Part shown: positions 36,805 to 45,693 of the stretch, piece after piece
How positions within the stretch are numbered: position 1 is the stretch's first letter
Layout of the letters: every line of letters begins with the position of its first letter
Origin: Peptoclostridium litorale DSM 5388
GTDB taxonomy: Bacteria; Bacillota; Clostridia; Peptostreptococcales; Peptostreptococcaceae
Assembly (NCBI RefSeq): GCF_900141635.1
Contig: NZ_FSRH01000003.1
Coordinates: 186,001-250,000, forward strand
Reading direction: 5' to 3'
DNA: 64,000 bases
Position numbers and translations under genes: made by a program
Notes under the pieces: generated by a model
What the model saw: only the letters and a program-made list of their open reading frames with translations
What the model was told of the DNA's origin: nothing
Databases searched by the model: none

Positions 36805-38253
36805 ATGAAAAAGAAATATGGGATTATTGCGGCTACTATAGTTTGTTGCATGACACTTATTGTAGGCTGCACGGGCGCCAATAAGGCCGCAGGCGGAAGT
36901 GAAGGCAAGGACCAGATGGTGCAGAATGAAACAGAGGCTAATGCTCAAAAGGAAGCCGGAAATGCGGCTGCAGAACCGGAAAATATGGCATATATAAGCG
37001 CAAGCAAGCTTAATGTAAGGCAGGAGCCTGTAGGCAGCGCACAGATAATGGCAAAGGCTCCAAAGGGGTCGAGAGTCGAGATACTCGAGGAAAAAACAGA
37101 CGAGGCAGGGACACTTTGGTACAAGATAAACTACAAGGATATCTCGGGCGATGTGCAGGGATGGATAGCTGCTGAGTACACGGTGAAGAAGCTTGAAGAC
37201 TTGCTCACTGGAAACCTTAAGAATCTGGACCTTAGCCCCTTCGAGAAGACTTTAGAATACGAGGGAAATCCGAGAGTGAAAGTAAAAGGAGTATATGTAA
37301 CTATTCACTCGGCAGCAGGCGCCAATTTGGAAAACCTTATACAGCTTGCAGAAAATACTGAAATCAATGCATTTGTAGTGGATGTGAAAGATGATTTGGG
37401 CAAGATGCTTTTCAAGACTAATGCGGCGGAAAAATATGCTCCTGACGCGAATGAAAAGGCTCCTATAAAAGACATAAAGGCGTTCACTCAAAAGCTTAGG
37501 GAAAAAAATATATATCTTATAGCCAGGATAGTTTCATTTAAAGACCCTACATACTCGAATGACTATCCTGAAAGGTCCATACTAGATAAAAGCACAGGAC
37601 AGACATTTGTAAGCAGCGATGGACTCAAATGGGTATCTGCATACGACAGAGAGCTTTGGAACTACAATATAGAAGTTGCAAAAGAGGCTGCGGATGCCGG
37701 ATTTAACGAGATCCAGTTTGACTATGTGAGATTCCCTGCATCGAACGGAGGAAAGATGGATTCAAAGCTTGACTATAGAAATACAAATAACGAATTCAAG
37801 CCTGAAGCAATACAAAAATACCTTAAATTTGCACAAGAGCAGCTTTCACCAAAGAAAGTATATATCTCGGCGGATGTGTTCGGCCTTGTGGGTTCTGTTT
37901 CAGACGACATGGGACTGGGACAGCACTGGGAAGCCATAAGCAATGTGACAGACTATATATGCCCTATGATGTATCCAAGCCACTATGGAAGTGGAGTTTA
38001 CGGGCTTGCGGTTCCTGATGCAAAGCCTTATGAGACAGTATACAAGGGCACATACGATTCTGTTGTAAGGAATTCAAACCTGCAGACTCCTGCGACAATA
38101 AGGCCGTGGATACAGGACTTTACCGCTACGTGGGTTAAGGGACACATACGATACGGAACTAATGAAGTGAACCTTCAGATAAAGGCCCTGAATGACAATG
38201 GGGTATATGAATACCTACTTTGGAATGCGGGTAACAGATATAGCATAAAATAG
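36805..38253 (+). CDS. lipoprotein with SH3b domain and DUF4015 (putative glycosyl hydrolase)
   Basis: The 482-residue protein has a lipoprotein signal (lipobox LIVGC, Cys23), an SH3-type domain (about 64-130; ISASKLNVRQEP and GWIAAEY) and a DUF4015 TIM-barrel-like domain from about 155 (KVKGVYVTIHSA, FVVDVKDDLGKM, EIQFDYVRFPAS, RPWIQDFTATW). DUF4015 is related to glycosyl hydrolases. SH3b domains bind cell wall, so a surface wall-associated role is likely. The substrate is unknown. GGAG precedes the ATG. Confidence 0.85.
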   Translation: MKKKYGIIAATIVCCMTLIVGCTGANKAAGGSEGKDQMVQNETEANAQKEAGNAAAEPENMAYISASKLNVRQEPVGSAQIMAKAPKGSRVEILEEKTDEAGTLWYKINYKDISGDVQGWIAAEYTVKKLEDLLTGNLKNLDLSPFEKTLEYEGNPRVKVKGVYVTIHSAAGANLENLIQLAENTEINAFVVDVKDDLGKMLFKTNAAEKYAPDANEKAPIKDIKAFTQKLREKNIYLIARIVSFKDPTYSNDYPERSILDKSTGQTFVSSDGLKWVSAYDRELWNYNIEVAKEAADAGFNEIQFDYVRFPASNGGKMDSKLDYRNTNNEFKPEAIQKYLKFAQEQLSPKKVYISADVFGLVGSVSDDMGLGQHWEAISNVTDYICPMMYPSHYGSGVYGLAVPDAKPYETVYKGTYDSVVRNSNLQTPATIRPWIQDFTATWVKGHIRYGTNEVNLQIKALNDNGVYEYLLWNAGNRYSIK

Positions 38254-38262
38254 AACAAATAG

Positions 38263-38294
38263 ACAAAAACACCTGGAAATCCAGGTGTTTTTGT
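38263..38294. terminator. convergent bidirectional terminator
   Basis: ACAAAAACACCTGG pairs with CCAGGTGTTTTTGT across AAAT. It serves the DUF4015 gene on + and the sirtuin gene on -. Confidence 0.92.
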
Positions 38295-38300
38295 TTGGCT

Positions 38301-39038
38301 TTAAAGATTTTCAACCGCTTTTCCGAGTACTTCGCCTATAGGATCGCTTATCACAAGGTCGGCCTTGTAGTCAAAAGGGGTTGGAGTCTTGTTTATGAGC
38401 ACCATGCCGGAGCCACTGAAATACTCCACAAGTCCTGCCGCAGGATATACGGCAAGGGAGGTACCCCCTATTATGAGCAGGTCACACTCTTTTATATGGG
38501 ATATTGCAGATTTGACAATATCCATGTCGAGCCCTTCTTCATAGAGGACTACGTCCGGTTTTACAATTGCACCGCATTTTTTGCACCTTGGAACATTCGA
38601 ACTGCTGGATATAATGTAGCCCAGGTCGTAAAATAAATTACAGCCCATGCAGTAATTCCTGTGAATTGAGCCGTGAAGCTCAAGTACATTTTGGGAACCG
38701 GCCATTTGATGGAGCCCGTCTATGTTTTGGGTTATTACGGCCTTTAGCTTGCCAAGCTTTTCGAGTTTGGCAAGAGATATGTGGGCCATGTTGGGCTGGG
38801 CATTTCCATATATCATTTTAGACTTGTAAAACTCGAAGAACTCATCTGTGTGGGACATGAAAAAGCTGTGGCTGAGCATGACCTCCGGCGGATACGATTT
38901 GTCATTTGAGGTTTTGTAAAGGCCGTTTCCAGAGCGAAAATCGGGTATTTGGCTTTCGGTTGAAACGCCTGCACCTCCAAAGAAGACTATGTTGCTACTT
39001 TCTGCGATCATATCTGAAAGCTTATTTACTGAAGACAT
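38301..39038 (-). CDS. cobB: NAD-dependent protein deacylase, sirtuin (CobB/Sir2)
   Basis: The 245-residue enzyme has NAD-binding FFGGAGVSTESQIPDFRS, the catalytic QNIDGLHQMAGS with ELHGSIHRNYC, and four zinc cysteines (CMGC, CKKC). It removes acyl groups from lysines. The start follows AGGAGTGG in the minus direction. It is the only minus gene in the interval before the rubredoxin gene. Confidence 0.95.
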   Translation of the reverse strand: MSSVNKLSDMIAESSNIVFFGGAGVSTESQIPDFRSGNGLYKTSNDKSYPPEVMLSHSFFMSHTDEFFEFYKSKMIYGNAQPNMAHISLAKLEKLGKLKAVITQNIDGLHQMAGSQNVLELHGSIHRNYCMGCNLFYDLGYIISSSSNVPRCKKCGAIVKPDVVLYEEGLDMDIVKSAISHIKECDLLIIGGTSLAVYPAAGLVEYFSGSGMVLINKTPTPFDYKADLVISDPIGEVLGKAVENL

Positions 39039-39453
39039 TATACCACTCCTTTATCTTTTTATAGACACAGTATACCATCAATTCTAGAGAACAAGAGAGT
39101 AAATTACAAGCATGCTAAAGGGAGTATACTTTAAATAATATTATCGTAAATGATACTAATGTATCAACAAAAACAAAATGCAAAAAGATTAAAACCTACA
39201 ATTTAAAACGAACAGAAATTTTGCGGCATGCCGCAAAAGTATTCTCAAAAGATACGCCGCAAAAATTCTGTTAGTCTTAAATCGAATGGGACAGTACAAG
39301 CACCAGTTGAAATGTCAATATTTTACAGTGGCGTAGGGTTGAAGGAATTGGATTATGAGAATTTACAGTCACTACAATGTATGTTTTAACAAAATATATA
39401 AGGGTAATAATAAAAAGAGCTAAGTACTTAACAATATACGGGGAGGTAATCAC
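39039..39453. other. intergenic region with symmetrical elements
   Basis: No gene is visible. It holds an inverted repeat TGATAC-TAAT-GTATCA (39151-39166) between cobB and the rubredoxin operon, which might be an operator, and a GC-rich nested palindrome at 39211-39272. The rubredoxin promoter is not obvious. Confidence 0.5.
39211..39272. repeat. nested palindrome with alternative pairings
   Basis: Segment A (AACAGAAATTTTGCGGC, 39211-39227) can pair with its neighbour in a 20-base perfect palindrome (39219-39238), or with GCCGCAAAAATTCTGTT (39256-39272), matching 16 of 17 bases. The two foldings exclude each other. Confidence 0.7.
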
Positions 39454-39615
39454 ATGAAAAAATATGTTTGTCTGGCTTGTGGCTATGTATATGACCCAGA
39501 GGTTGGGGATCCTGACAGTGGAGTAAGCCCTGGAACTGCATTTGAAGATATTCCAGAAGACTGGCTGTGCCCTCTGTGTGGAGTGGGCAAGGACATGTTC
39601 AAAGAAGAAGAGTAA
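39454..39615 (+). CDS. rubredoxin
   Basis: A 53-residue electron carrier. Cys6xxCys9 (CLACG) and Cys39xxCys42 (CPLCG) bind the single iron, with the usual YVYDPEVGD and [18 protein letters not shown] lies 6-7 bases before the ATG. The stop is 25 bases before the superoxide reductase start, so the two are probably an electron-transfer pair: rubredoxin reduces desulfoferrodoxin. Confidence 0.95.
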   Translation: MKKYVCLACGYVYDPEVGDPDSGVSPGTAFEDIPEDWLCPLCGVGKDMFKEEE

Positions 39616-39640
39616 AAAATTGATGGGAGGGACATTCAAA

Positions 39641-40018
39641 TTGATTAAATTAAGAGAGATATATAAATGTGATATTTGTGGAAATGTTGTTGAAGTAGTA
39701 TGTGCAGGAGCACCGGCTCTTGTATGCTGCGGAGAAGATATGAAAAAACTTGAGGCCAAGTCTGAAGACAAGGCCAAAGAAAAACATGTGCCTGTAGTGG
39801 AGGAAACTGCCGGAGGAGTAATGGTGAAGGTTGGAAGCGTGCCCCACCCGATGGAGGACAACCACTATATACAATTCATAGAGGTTCTTACTGAAAAGCA
39901 GGTTCTAAGGGCAGAGCTAAAGCCTGGCCAAGAGCCATCTGCAATGTTCAATGTAAAAAAAGACGATGTGATGGAAGTAAGGGAGTATTGCAATCTCCAC
40001 GGACTTTGGAAAGCTTAA
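39641..40018 (+). CDS. dfx: desulfoferrodoxin / superoxide reductase (2Fe type)
   Basis: The 125-residue protein reduces superoxide to peroxide without making oxygen, suiting an anaerobe. The N-terminal Cys4 iron site is C10, C13, C29, C30. The active site has the His and Cys ligands in EKHVPVVE, HPMEDNHYI and CNLHGLW. TTG at 39641 is chosen because GGGAGGG ends nine bases upstream and this gives a family-length protein; the ATG at 39623 would lie ahead of that site. The rubredoxin gene precedes it. Confidence 0.93.
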   Translation: MIKLREIYKCDICGNVVEVVCAGAPALVCCGEDMKKLEAKSEDKAKEKHVPVVEETAGGVMVKVGSVPHPMEDNHYIQFIEVLTEKQVLRAELKPGQEPSAMFNVKKDDVMEVREYCNLHGLWKA

Positions 40019-40037
40019 GAGAGTTAATTTATAAAAG

Positions 40038-40066
40038 ACAGCCGCCCGTGTAACGGGCGGCTTAAA
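40038..40066 (+). terminator. terminator after dfx
   Basis: GCCGCCCG pairs with CGGGCGGC around TGTAA. The T-tract (CTTAAATATT) is poor, but the stem is strong. Confidence 0.7.
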
Positions 40067-40144
40067 TATTGCATTAAATGCATAGAAAAACCCCGATGCG
40101 CATAAATTCTGCGTTTGGGTTGCTGAATTTTAGGAGGATCCATT

Positions 40145-40450
40145 TTATCTGTATGCGTCTATTATATCCAAAAGCTTGGCTATACCCTGCCCTATGAGAG
40201 GAAGGTTTACCCAGCTTCTCAATATATAAAACACAAGGGCTGCAAGGGCGGAAAAACCTATTGCCATTCCAAGCCCTCGGGCAAGCCCCATTATAAAATT
40301 CACATATATAAGCCTTAATGGATCATTTATCAAATCGACATAATCCTTTAATTTGCTCTTGTCTATTATTACTGCCAGCTCGTCTATTTTGTCTTGGAGC
40401 TCAGGGTTTAAAATCCTGTTGTTTTCACCATTGCCTTTATTGTCTTCCAA
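40145..40450 (-). CDS. DUF5665 domain membrane protein
   Basis: The 101-residue protein has a charged N-terminal half, then DYVDLINDPLRLIYVNFIMGLARGLGMAIG and one hydrophobic helix, followed by LPLIGQGIAKLLDII. The layout matches DUF5665 as I recall it; no function is known. A TTG start is used, with GGAGG 9 bases upstream on the minus strand. It is convergent with dfx. Confidence 0.7.
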   Translation of the reverse strand: MEDNKGNGENNRILNPELQDKIDELAVIIDKSKLKDYVDLINDPLRLIYVNFIMGLARGLGMAIGFSALAALVFYILRSWVNLPLIGQGIAKLLDIIDAYR

Positions 40451-40633
40451 ATTATAAAACCTCCAGTTGAAATGGATTTAAGGCGAATTAAAAGCGTAGA
40501 CTACTTGGAATAAGTATATTTTCATTATAACCCTATACGGGCTTTGAATCTACAACAGATATGGCAGAAATGATTTATACAATAAATATATACCCTCAAC
40601 TCTATATTTATATATAAAAAATTTTTTTGATGG

Positions 40634-40662
40634 TTGACATATGGACAGATGGAATATATAAT
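40634..40662 (+). promoter_or_regulatory. asnA promoter
   Basis: TTGACA (40634-40639) and TATAAT (40657-40662) with 17-base spacing, an exact consensus promoter just before the T-box. The 451-633 stretch upstream of it (40451-40633) shows nothing else. Confidence 0.9.
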
Positions 40663-40668
40663 TTATAG

Positions 40669-40966
40669 AAAGTTGATATTTAAAGACTGTGACGGGAAGA
40701 GTATGTATGGAAATTCATTTAAAGAGAGCCGATTATGGTGGGATTTCGGCATTGAATCTGTATTGAAGAACATCCCCGAGTTTCTAACCGAAATCGCCAA
40801 GAGAGTAGGCTTAGACGGCTTCAATCCGTTATAAATTGAACAGCATCGAATGCCTGCAGGAATTCCGTGTTGTAGTGAGATGGCTAGATTTGTTTCTAGT
40901 CAATTAGGGTGGTACCGCGAAATCATAACCTTTCGTCCCTTCGTGGGGATAGAAGGGTTTTTTTAT
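40669..40966 (+). promoter_or_regulatory. Asn-specific T-box leader of asnA
   Basis: The antiterminator sequence TGGTACCGCG is at 40910-40919, and a terminator hairpin (AACCTTTCGTCCC with GGGGATAGAAGGGTT, then TTTTTT) lies at 40928-40966. In stem I the specifier reads AAC at 40769-40771 within GAAGAACATCCCCGAG, an asparagine codon. Uncharged tRNA-Asn would stabilise the antiterminator and switch on asnA. The same element occurs before asnS. Confidence 0.92.
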
Positions 40967-41023
40967 TTTCTAAATAAAATTTATATTATAAATTGTAATG
41001 TTATTTGAATGGAGGAATTGAAA

Positions 41024-42034
41024 ATGGAAAGAACTATAATACCAAGAGGCTACGAGCCAGGACTTACGCTTAGAGAAACTGAAGTGGCAATAAAGAGAAT
41101 AAAAGACTATTTTGAAAGAATGCTCGCTCAAGAGCTTAACCTTACAAGAGTTTCTGCACCACTTTTTGTAAAGCCGGAAACCGGACTAAACGACAACCTT
41201 AACGGAATAGAAAAACCAGTTTCATTTGAAATAAAAGCTGACCCAGGTGCTAGACTTGAAATAGTACATTCACTTGCAAAATGGAAGAGAATGGCTCTTT
41301 ATAGATACGGGTTTGAGTTAGGAGAGGGTCTATATACTGACATGAACGCAATAAGGACTGATGAAGACCTTGACAACCTACACTCTATATACGTTGACCA
41401 GTGGGACTGGGAAAAAATAATCTCAAAAGAGCAAAGAACAAAAGAAAACCTAAGAGACATAGTAAAGGGAATATACAGTGTGTTTAAAGACACTGAGGAA
41501 TATATATATAAGCTATACCCTCAGTTTGAAAAAGTGCTTCCAGAGGAAATATTCTTCATCACTACTCAGGAGCTTGAAGACATGTATCCAGACCTTACTT
41601 CAAAGCAGAGAGAAGATACAATAACAAGAGATAAAAAAGCAGTATTCCTTATGGAGATAGGCCACAAGCTTGCATCAGGTGAAAAGCACGATGGAAGATC
41701 ACCAGACTATGATGACTGGACTCTAAACGGAGACATACTTTTCTGGAACCCTGTGCTTGAAAGAGCGTTTGAGCTTTCTTCAATGGGAATAAGAGTTGAC
41801 GAGGCGGCTCTTGAAAACCAGCTCGATATTGAAGGATGCCATGAGAGAAAAGAGCTTGACTACCATAAGATGCTGCTTGAGGGAAGACTTCCATACACCG
41901 TAGGTGGAGGAATAGGACAGTCGAGAATATGCATGTTCTTCCTTAAAAAGGCTCATATAGGAGAAGTTCAAGCTTCAGCTTGGCCTGAGTACATGAGAGA
42001 GACTCTTAAGGATTCGAAGATATTCCTTCTGTAA
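41024..42034 (+). CDS. asnA: aspartate-ammonia ligase (asparagine synthetase A)
   Basis: The 336-residue enzyme makes asparagine from aspartate, ammonia and ATP. It shows the class II aaRS-like core: [46 protein letters not shown] and [17 protein letters not shown] at 41024 is set by GGAGG ending 8 bases before; the ATG at 41009 is upstream of that site. Control by the Asn T-box ties it to asparagine starvation. A perfect hairpin terminator follows. Confidence 0.96.
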   Translation: MERTIIPRGYEPGLTLRETEVAIKRIKDYFERMLAQELNLTRVSAPLFVKPETGLNDNLNGIEKPVSFEIKADPGARLEIVHSLAKWKRMALYRYGFELGEGLYTDMNAIRTDEDLDNLHSIYVDQWDWEKIISKEQRTKENLRDIVKGIYSVFKDTEEYIYKLYPQFEKVLPEEIFFITTQELEDMYPDLTSKQREDTITRDKKAVFLMEIGHKLASGEKHDGRSPDYDDWTLNGDILFWNPVLERAFELSSMGIRVDEAALENQLDIEGCHERKELDYHKMLLEGRLPYTVGGGIGQSRICMFFLKKAHIGEVQASAWPEYMRETLKDSKIFLL

Positions 42035-42094
42035 GCTTACGATATTAGTGCATATGAGAGCCGTAAGCTATTATTAAAATATTATTTTGACATA

Positions 42095-42133
42095 GGAAAA
42101 ATCCCGGATATCATATGATATCCGGGATTTTTT
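42095..42133 (+). terminator. perfect-palindrome terminator after asnA
   Basis: AAAATCCCGGATATC pairs with GATATCCGGGATTTT across ATAT. The loop region contains TATCATATGATA, a 12-base palindrome found twice elsewhere in the window. Confidence 0.9.
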
Positions 42134-42646
42134 GATATAGAATATCACGCAATGCATATGTGCTTTAGAATTCTGCTTTTCATGCAGAGACATACTGAAA
42201 AATGCAAGATTTATAACGAACCATTTCTAAAAATGCATACAAAAATACAATAAAATCACTGCGGTGAGTGGGCGATGTATTGAAAAATAAAGAAAGCTTT
42301 AGGCGGGATGTTAATGTTGAATATATTGAGATGAATGAAATATGCAATTTTGAAAGCGGGATAAATTATTTTTTTATATAAAAATACATATCGAATGTTG
42401 ACTGACAAAGCCTATTTGTGTATAATTGTATACATAAATACATCGATCTTTGGAAATGCAAAATACAAAAACATACATTGATATAAAATATTATATTGAT
42501 GATTTTATTTTTTATAGGGTATCATCTATACTAATGAAAAATTATAAGCTTTGAGCGATGCCCTTAGAAATATAACGGCAATGGGTCAATACAAATCAAA
42601 CTGGGTTTTATTATTAAAAATACAAAGATTATAAAGAGGTGAGAGT
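42134..42646. other. AT-rich intergenic region before acnA, including promoter
   Basis: No coding potential is visible. Near its downstream part an exact promoter is seen (next entry). The AT-rich stretch 42441-42600 holds no clear element besides weak hairpins. Confidence 0.6.
42398..42437 (+). promoter_or_regulatory. acnA promoter with probable GntR operator
   Basis: TTGACT (42398-42403) and TATAAT (42421-42426) have 17-base spacing. TGTATACA (42427-42434), a perfect palindrome directly after the -10, resembles FCD-type GntR operators. The GntR gene at 45694 is downstream in the same cluster. Binding is inference. Confidence 0.7.
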
Positions 42647-44572
42647 ATGGGACTTAATTTAACTTACAAAGTATTAAAAGATCATCTACTTGAAGGAAAG
42701 CTTGAGACAGGACAGGAAATATGCATTAAAATTGACCAGACGCTTACTCAAGATTCAACTGGGACAATGGTTTACCTTCAACTTGAAGCCATGGGAATAA
42801 AGGATATAAAAACTGAAAGATCAGTGGCTTACATAGACCATAATACGCTTCAGCAGGGATTTGAAAATGCCGATGACCATGAATTTATAAAGACTGTTGC
42901 AGCAAAGTACGGCATAGTATACTCAAAACCAGGAAATGGAATATGCCATCAGCTTCAACTTGAAAATTTCGGAAAGCCTGGATCTACGCTTCTTGGATCG
43001 GACAGCCACACTCCTACAGGTGGTGGGCTTGGAATGATAGCTATAGGAGCAGGAGGGCTTGATGTTGCCGTTGCTATGGCAACAGGTAAATATTTCATGA
43101 AGGCGCCAAAGGTGCTTAATGTTAAACTGAATGGAAAGCTTAAGCCGTGGGTTTCTGCAAAGGATGTAATACTATATGTCCTAAAAGAGCTTAGCGTAAA
43201 AGGCGGAGTTGGAAAAATAGTGGAGTATTCTGGAGAAGGCGTAAAATCACTTTCCCTTACTGACAGAGCTACTATCACTAATATGGGTGCTGAACTTGGA
43301 GCCACTACATCTATATTCCCGAGTGACGAGAGATCATTAGAATATCTTAAGTCCCAGGGAAGAGAGGCTGACTACAAGGAGATGAAGGCTGACGAAGATG
43401 CATATTACGACGAGGTCATAGAAATAAACCTCGAAGATATAGAGCCGCTTGTTGCACAGCCTCACAGCCCGGACAATGTGAGACCTGTAAAAGAACTTAT
43501 AAACCTTAAAGTTGACCAGGTTGCAATAGGAAGCTGCACTAACTCTTCTTATTCGGATCTTATGAAGGTGGCAAGAATACTAAAGGGCAAGAGTGTTCAT
43601 CCAGATGTAAGTCTTTGCATATCGCCAGGTTCAAGTGCAATACTAAAGGCGCTTGCTGAAAATGGAGCACTTGCGGATATGATAGCAGCAGGAGCCAGAA
43701 TACTTGAATGTGCGTGCGGGCCTTGCATAGGAATGGGGCAGGCGCCTAAGACTGATGCGATATCGCTTAGAACATTCAATAGAAACTTCTATGGAAGAAG
43801 TGGAACTGAAAGCGCACAGGTTTACCTTGTGAGTCCTGAAGTTGCAGCAATTTCAGCAATACACGGATACCTTGAGGACCCAAGGGTAATAACTGATGAG
43901 ATAGATTTTGAAATGCCAGAAATATTTGAAAAGAGTGAAAATCTGTTTGTATACCCTAAAGAGGACAGAGAAAGCGTAGAAGTTGTTATGGGACCTAACA
44001 TAAAGCCATTCCCTATAAATTCACAGCTTGAGGATTCAATGTCGGGCAAAATTGTACTGAAGGTAGAAGACAATATAACAACAGATCACATTATGCCTTC
44101 AAATGCAAAGCTTCTGCCATATAGATCGAATATACCGTATCTTTCGAATTACTCTTTCAGCACTGTAGACACTGAGTTCCCTCAAAGATGCATGGATAAT
44201 GACGGCGGGTTCATAGTAGGAGGAGACAACTACGGACAGGGATCAAGCAGGGAGCATGCCGCACTTGCGCCATTGTACCTTGGCATAAAAGCTGTAATCA
44301 CCAAGTCGTTTGCAAGGATACACAAGGCAAACCTTATTAACAGCGGTATAATACCGCTTGAGTTTGCAAATACTGATGACTATGAAAAGATAGGGTTCAT
44401 GGATGAAATTGAAATATCGAACATACTTGAGGACCTTCCAAAAGGAAAGCTTACCTTAAAAGATAAGGCTGGCGGAAATAGCATAGAAGTTTTATTCGAA
44501 GGATCTGAAAGAGACATTGAAATACTTAGAAGAGGCGGATATCTTAATTACGCCAAGACTAATCTTATATAG
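42647..44572 (+). CDS. acnA: aconitate hydratase
   Basis: The 641-residue enzyme isomerises citrate to isocitrate. The [4Fe-4S] ligands are in GSCTNSSYSDL and ECACGPCIGMGQAP, and the C-terminal swivel domain has GGDNYGQGSSREHAALAPLYLG. Its length matches the shorter 640-residue aconitase group rather than AcnA (about 890). GAGGTGAG precedes the ATG. An isocitrate dehydrogenase gene starts 13 bases after the stop, so the pair runs the oxidative branch to 2-oxoglutarate and glutamate. Confidence 0.93.
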   Translation: MGLNLTYKVLKDHLLEGKLETGQEICIKIDQTLTQDSTGTMVYLQLEAMGIKDIKTERSVAYIDHNTLQQGFENADDHEFIKTVAAKYGIVYSKPGNGICHQLQLENFGKPGSTLLGSDSHTPTGGGLGMIAIGAGGLDVAVAMATGKYFMKAPKVLNVKLNGKLKPWVSAKDVILYVLKELSVKGGVGKIVEYSGEGVKSLSLTDRATITNMGAELGATTSIFPSDERSLEYLKSQGREADYKEMKADEDAYYDEVIEINLEDIEPLVAQPHSPDNVRPVKELINLKVDQVAIGSCTNSSYSDLMKVARILKGKSVHPDVSLCISPGSSAILKALAENGALADMIAAGARILECACGPCIGMGQAPKTDAISLRTFNRNFYGRSGTESAQVYLVSPEVAAISAIHGYLEDPRVITDEIDFEMPEIFEKSENLFVYPKEDRESVEVVMGPNIKPFPINSQLEDSMSGKIVLKVEDNITTDHIMPSNAKLLPYRSNIPYLSNYSFSTVDTEFPQRCMDNDGGFIVGGDNYGQGSSREHAALAPLYLGIKAVITKSFARIHKANLINSGIIPLEFANTDDYEKIGFMDEIEISNILEDLPKGKLTLKDKAGGNSIEVLFEGSERDIEILRRGGYLNYAKTNLI

Positions 44573-44585
44573 GAGGCAAAAGACT

Positions 44586-45593
44586 ATGGTTAAAGTGACT
44601 TTAATACCAGGAGACGGAATAGGGCCTGAAGTTGCATACGCAACAAGGGACGTGATAGATGCAACGGGAGCACAGATAGAATGGGAAGAGGTAAATGCGG
44701 GCGAGACTGTTTATAAGGAAAAGGGAACTTTCATACCAGATGAGCTTATTGAAAGTATAAATAAAAACAGGATTGCATTCAAGGGACCTATAACAACCCC
44801 TGTGGGAAAAGGCTTCAAGAGCATAAATGTAACTCTAAGGCAAAAATATAAGACTTATGCCAATGTAAGGCCTGTAAAGAGCATACCTGGCGTTAAGTCT
44901 CCATTCAACAATATAGACCTTGTTATAATGAGGGAGAACACGGAGGACCTGTATGCTGGAATAGAGCACGAGGTTACAGAAGGCGTTACGGAGGCTATAA
45001 AGGTGATAACCGAAGAGGCATCTACCAAGATAGCCGAATTCGCATTCAAATATGCAATTGAAAACGGCAGGAAAAAAGTAACTGCTGTTCACAAGGCAAA
45101 TATAATGAAAATAACAGATGGACTTTTCATAAGATGCGCCAGAAAAGTGGCTGAAAAGTATCCTCAAATCGAGTACGAAGAGGTAATAGTTGACAATATG
45201 TGCATGCAGCTTGTAATGTATCCTGAAAAGTACGACGTACTTGTTCTTCCTAACCTGTACGGGGATATCGTTTCAGACCTTTGTGCAGGGCTTGTAGGCG
45301 GGCTTGGCCTGGTTCCGGGAGCTAACATAGGAGATGACATAGGAATATTCGAGGCCGTACACGGAAGTGCGCCTGACATAGCTGGGCAAAATCTTGCAAA
45401 CCCTATAGCGTGCATACTGTCGGGAGCCATGCTTCTTGATTATATAGGAGAAAAGGAAAAGGCACAGATGGTAAGAAAGGCTGTATGGGCAGTAATGGAA
45501 GAAGGAAAAGTCAAGACTAGGGACCTTGGCGGAACGGCTTCGACAAAGGAGATCACTGCCGAAATTTGCAGACAAATAAGTCTTCAAAAATAG
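44586..45593 (+). CDS. icd: isocitrate dehydrogenase (isopropylmalate dehydrogenase-like family)
   Basis: The 335-residue protein has LIPGDGIGPEV, KSINVTLRQKYKTYANVRP (with a Ser at the substrate-binding position of isocitrate dehydrogenases), IMRENTEDLYAGIEH and LPNLYGDIVSDLCAGLVGG. Position next to aconitase supports isocitrate as substrate. NAD specificity is likely from its short form but is not proven. GGAGGC precedes the ATG at 44586. The longer upstream reading overlaps acnA and is not a real start. Confidence 0.9.
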   Translation: MVKVTLIPGDGIGPEVAYATRDVIDATGAQIEWEEVNAGETVYKEKGTFIPDELIESINKNRIAFKGPITTPVGKGFKSINVTLRQKYKTYANVRPVKSIPGVKSPFNNIDLVIMRENTEDLYAGIEHEVTEGVTEAIKVITEEASTKIAEFAFKYAIENGRKKVTAVHKANIMKITDGLFIRCARKVAEKYPQIEYEEVIVDNMCMQLVMYPEKYDVLVLPNLYGDIVSDLCAGLVGGLGLVPGANIGDDIGIFEAVHGSAPDIAGQNLANPIACILSGAMLLDYIGEKEKAQMVRKAVWAVMEEGKVKTRDLGGTASTKEITAEICRQISLQK

Positions 45594-45693
45594 TCGAAAT
45601 AGATTGACTTTATGTTCTAAATATAATACAATGACCATGAAAATAGCATTATCGATGAGTACAACTATAACAGTTCGGAAGGGAAAAATTTTT

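Noticed and set aside
38295-38636. Plus-strand frame opposite the 3' end of cobB
   Set aside because: The sirtuin on the minus strand has complete motifs; this is its antisense.
40634-40834. 66-codon plus-strand frame before asnA
   Set aside because: It coincides with the promoter and stem I of the T-box leader, so it is RNA structure rather than coding.
44517-44585. Extended N-terminus of isocitrate dehydrogenase overlapping acnA
   Set aside because: The overlapping stretch has no family match, and GGAGGC sits before the ATG at 44586.
45604-45693. GntR regulator start at 45604, and a promoter TTGACT/TATAAT at 45604-45627
   Set aside because: The regulator starts at 45694 by ribosome site and alignment. 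The spacing between these boxes is 12 bases, too short for a normal promoter.
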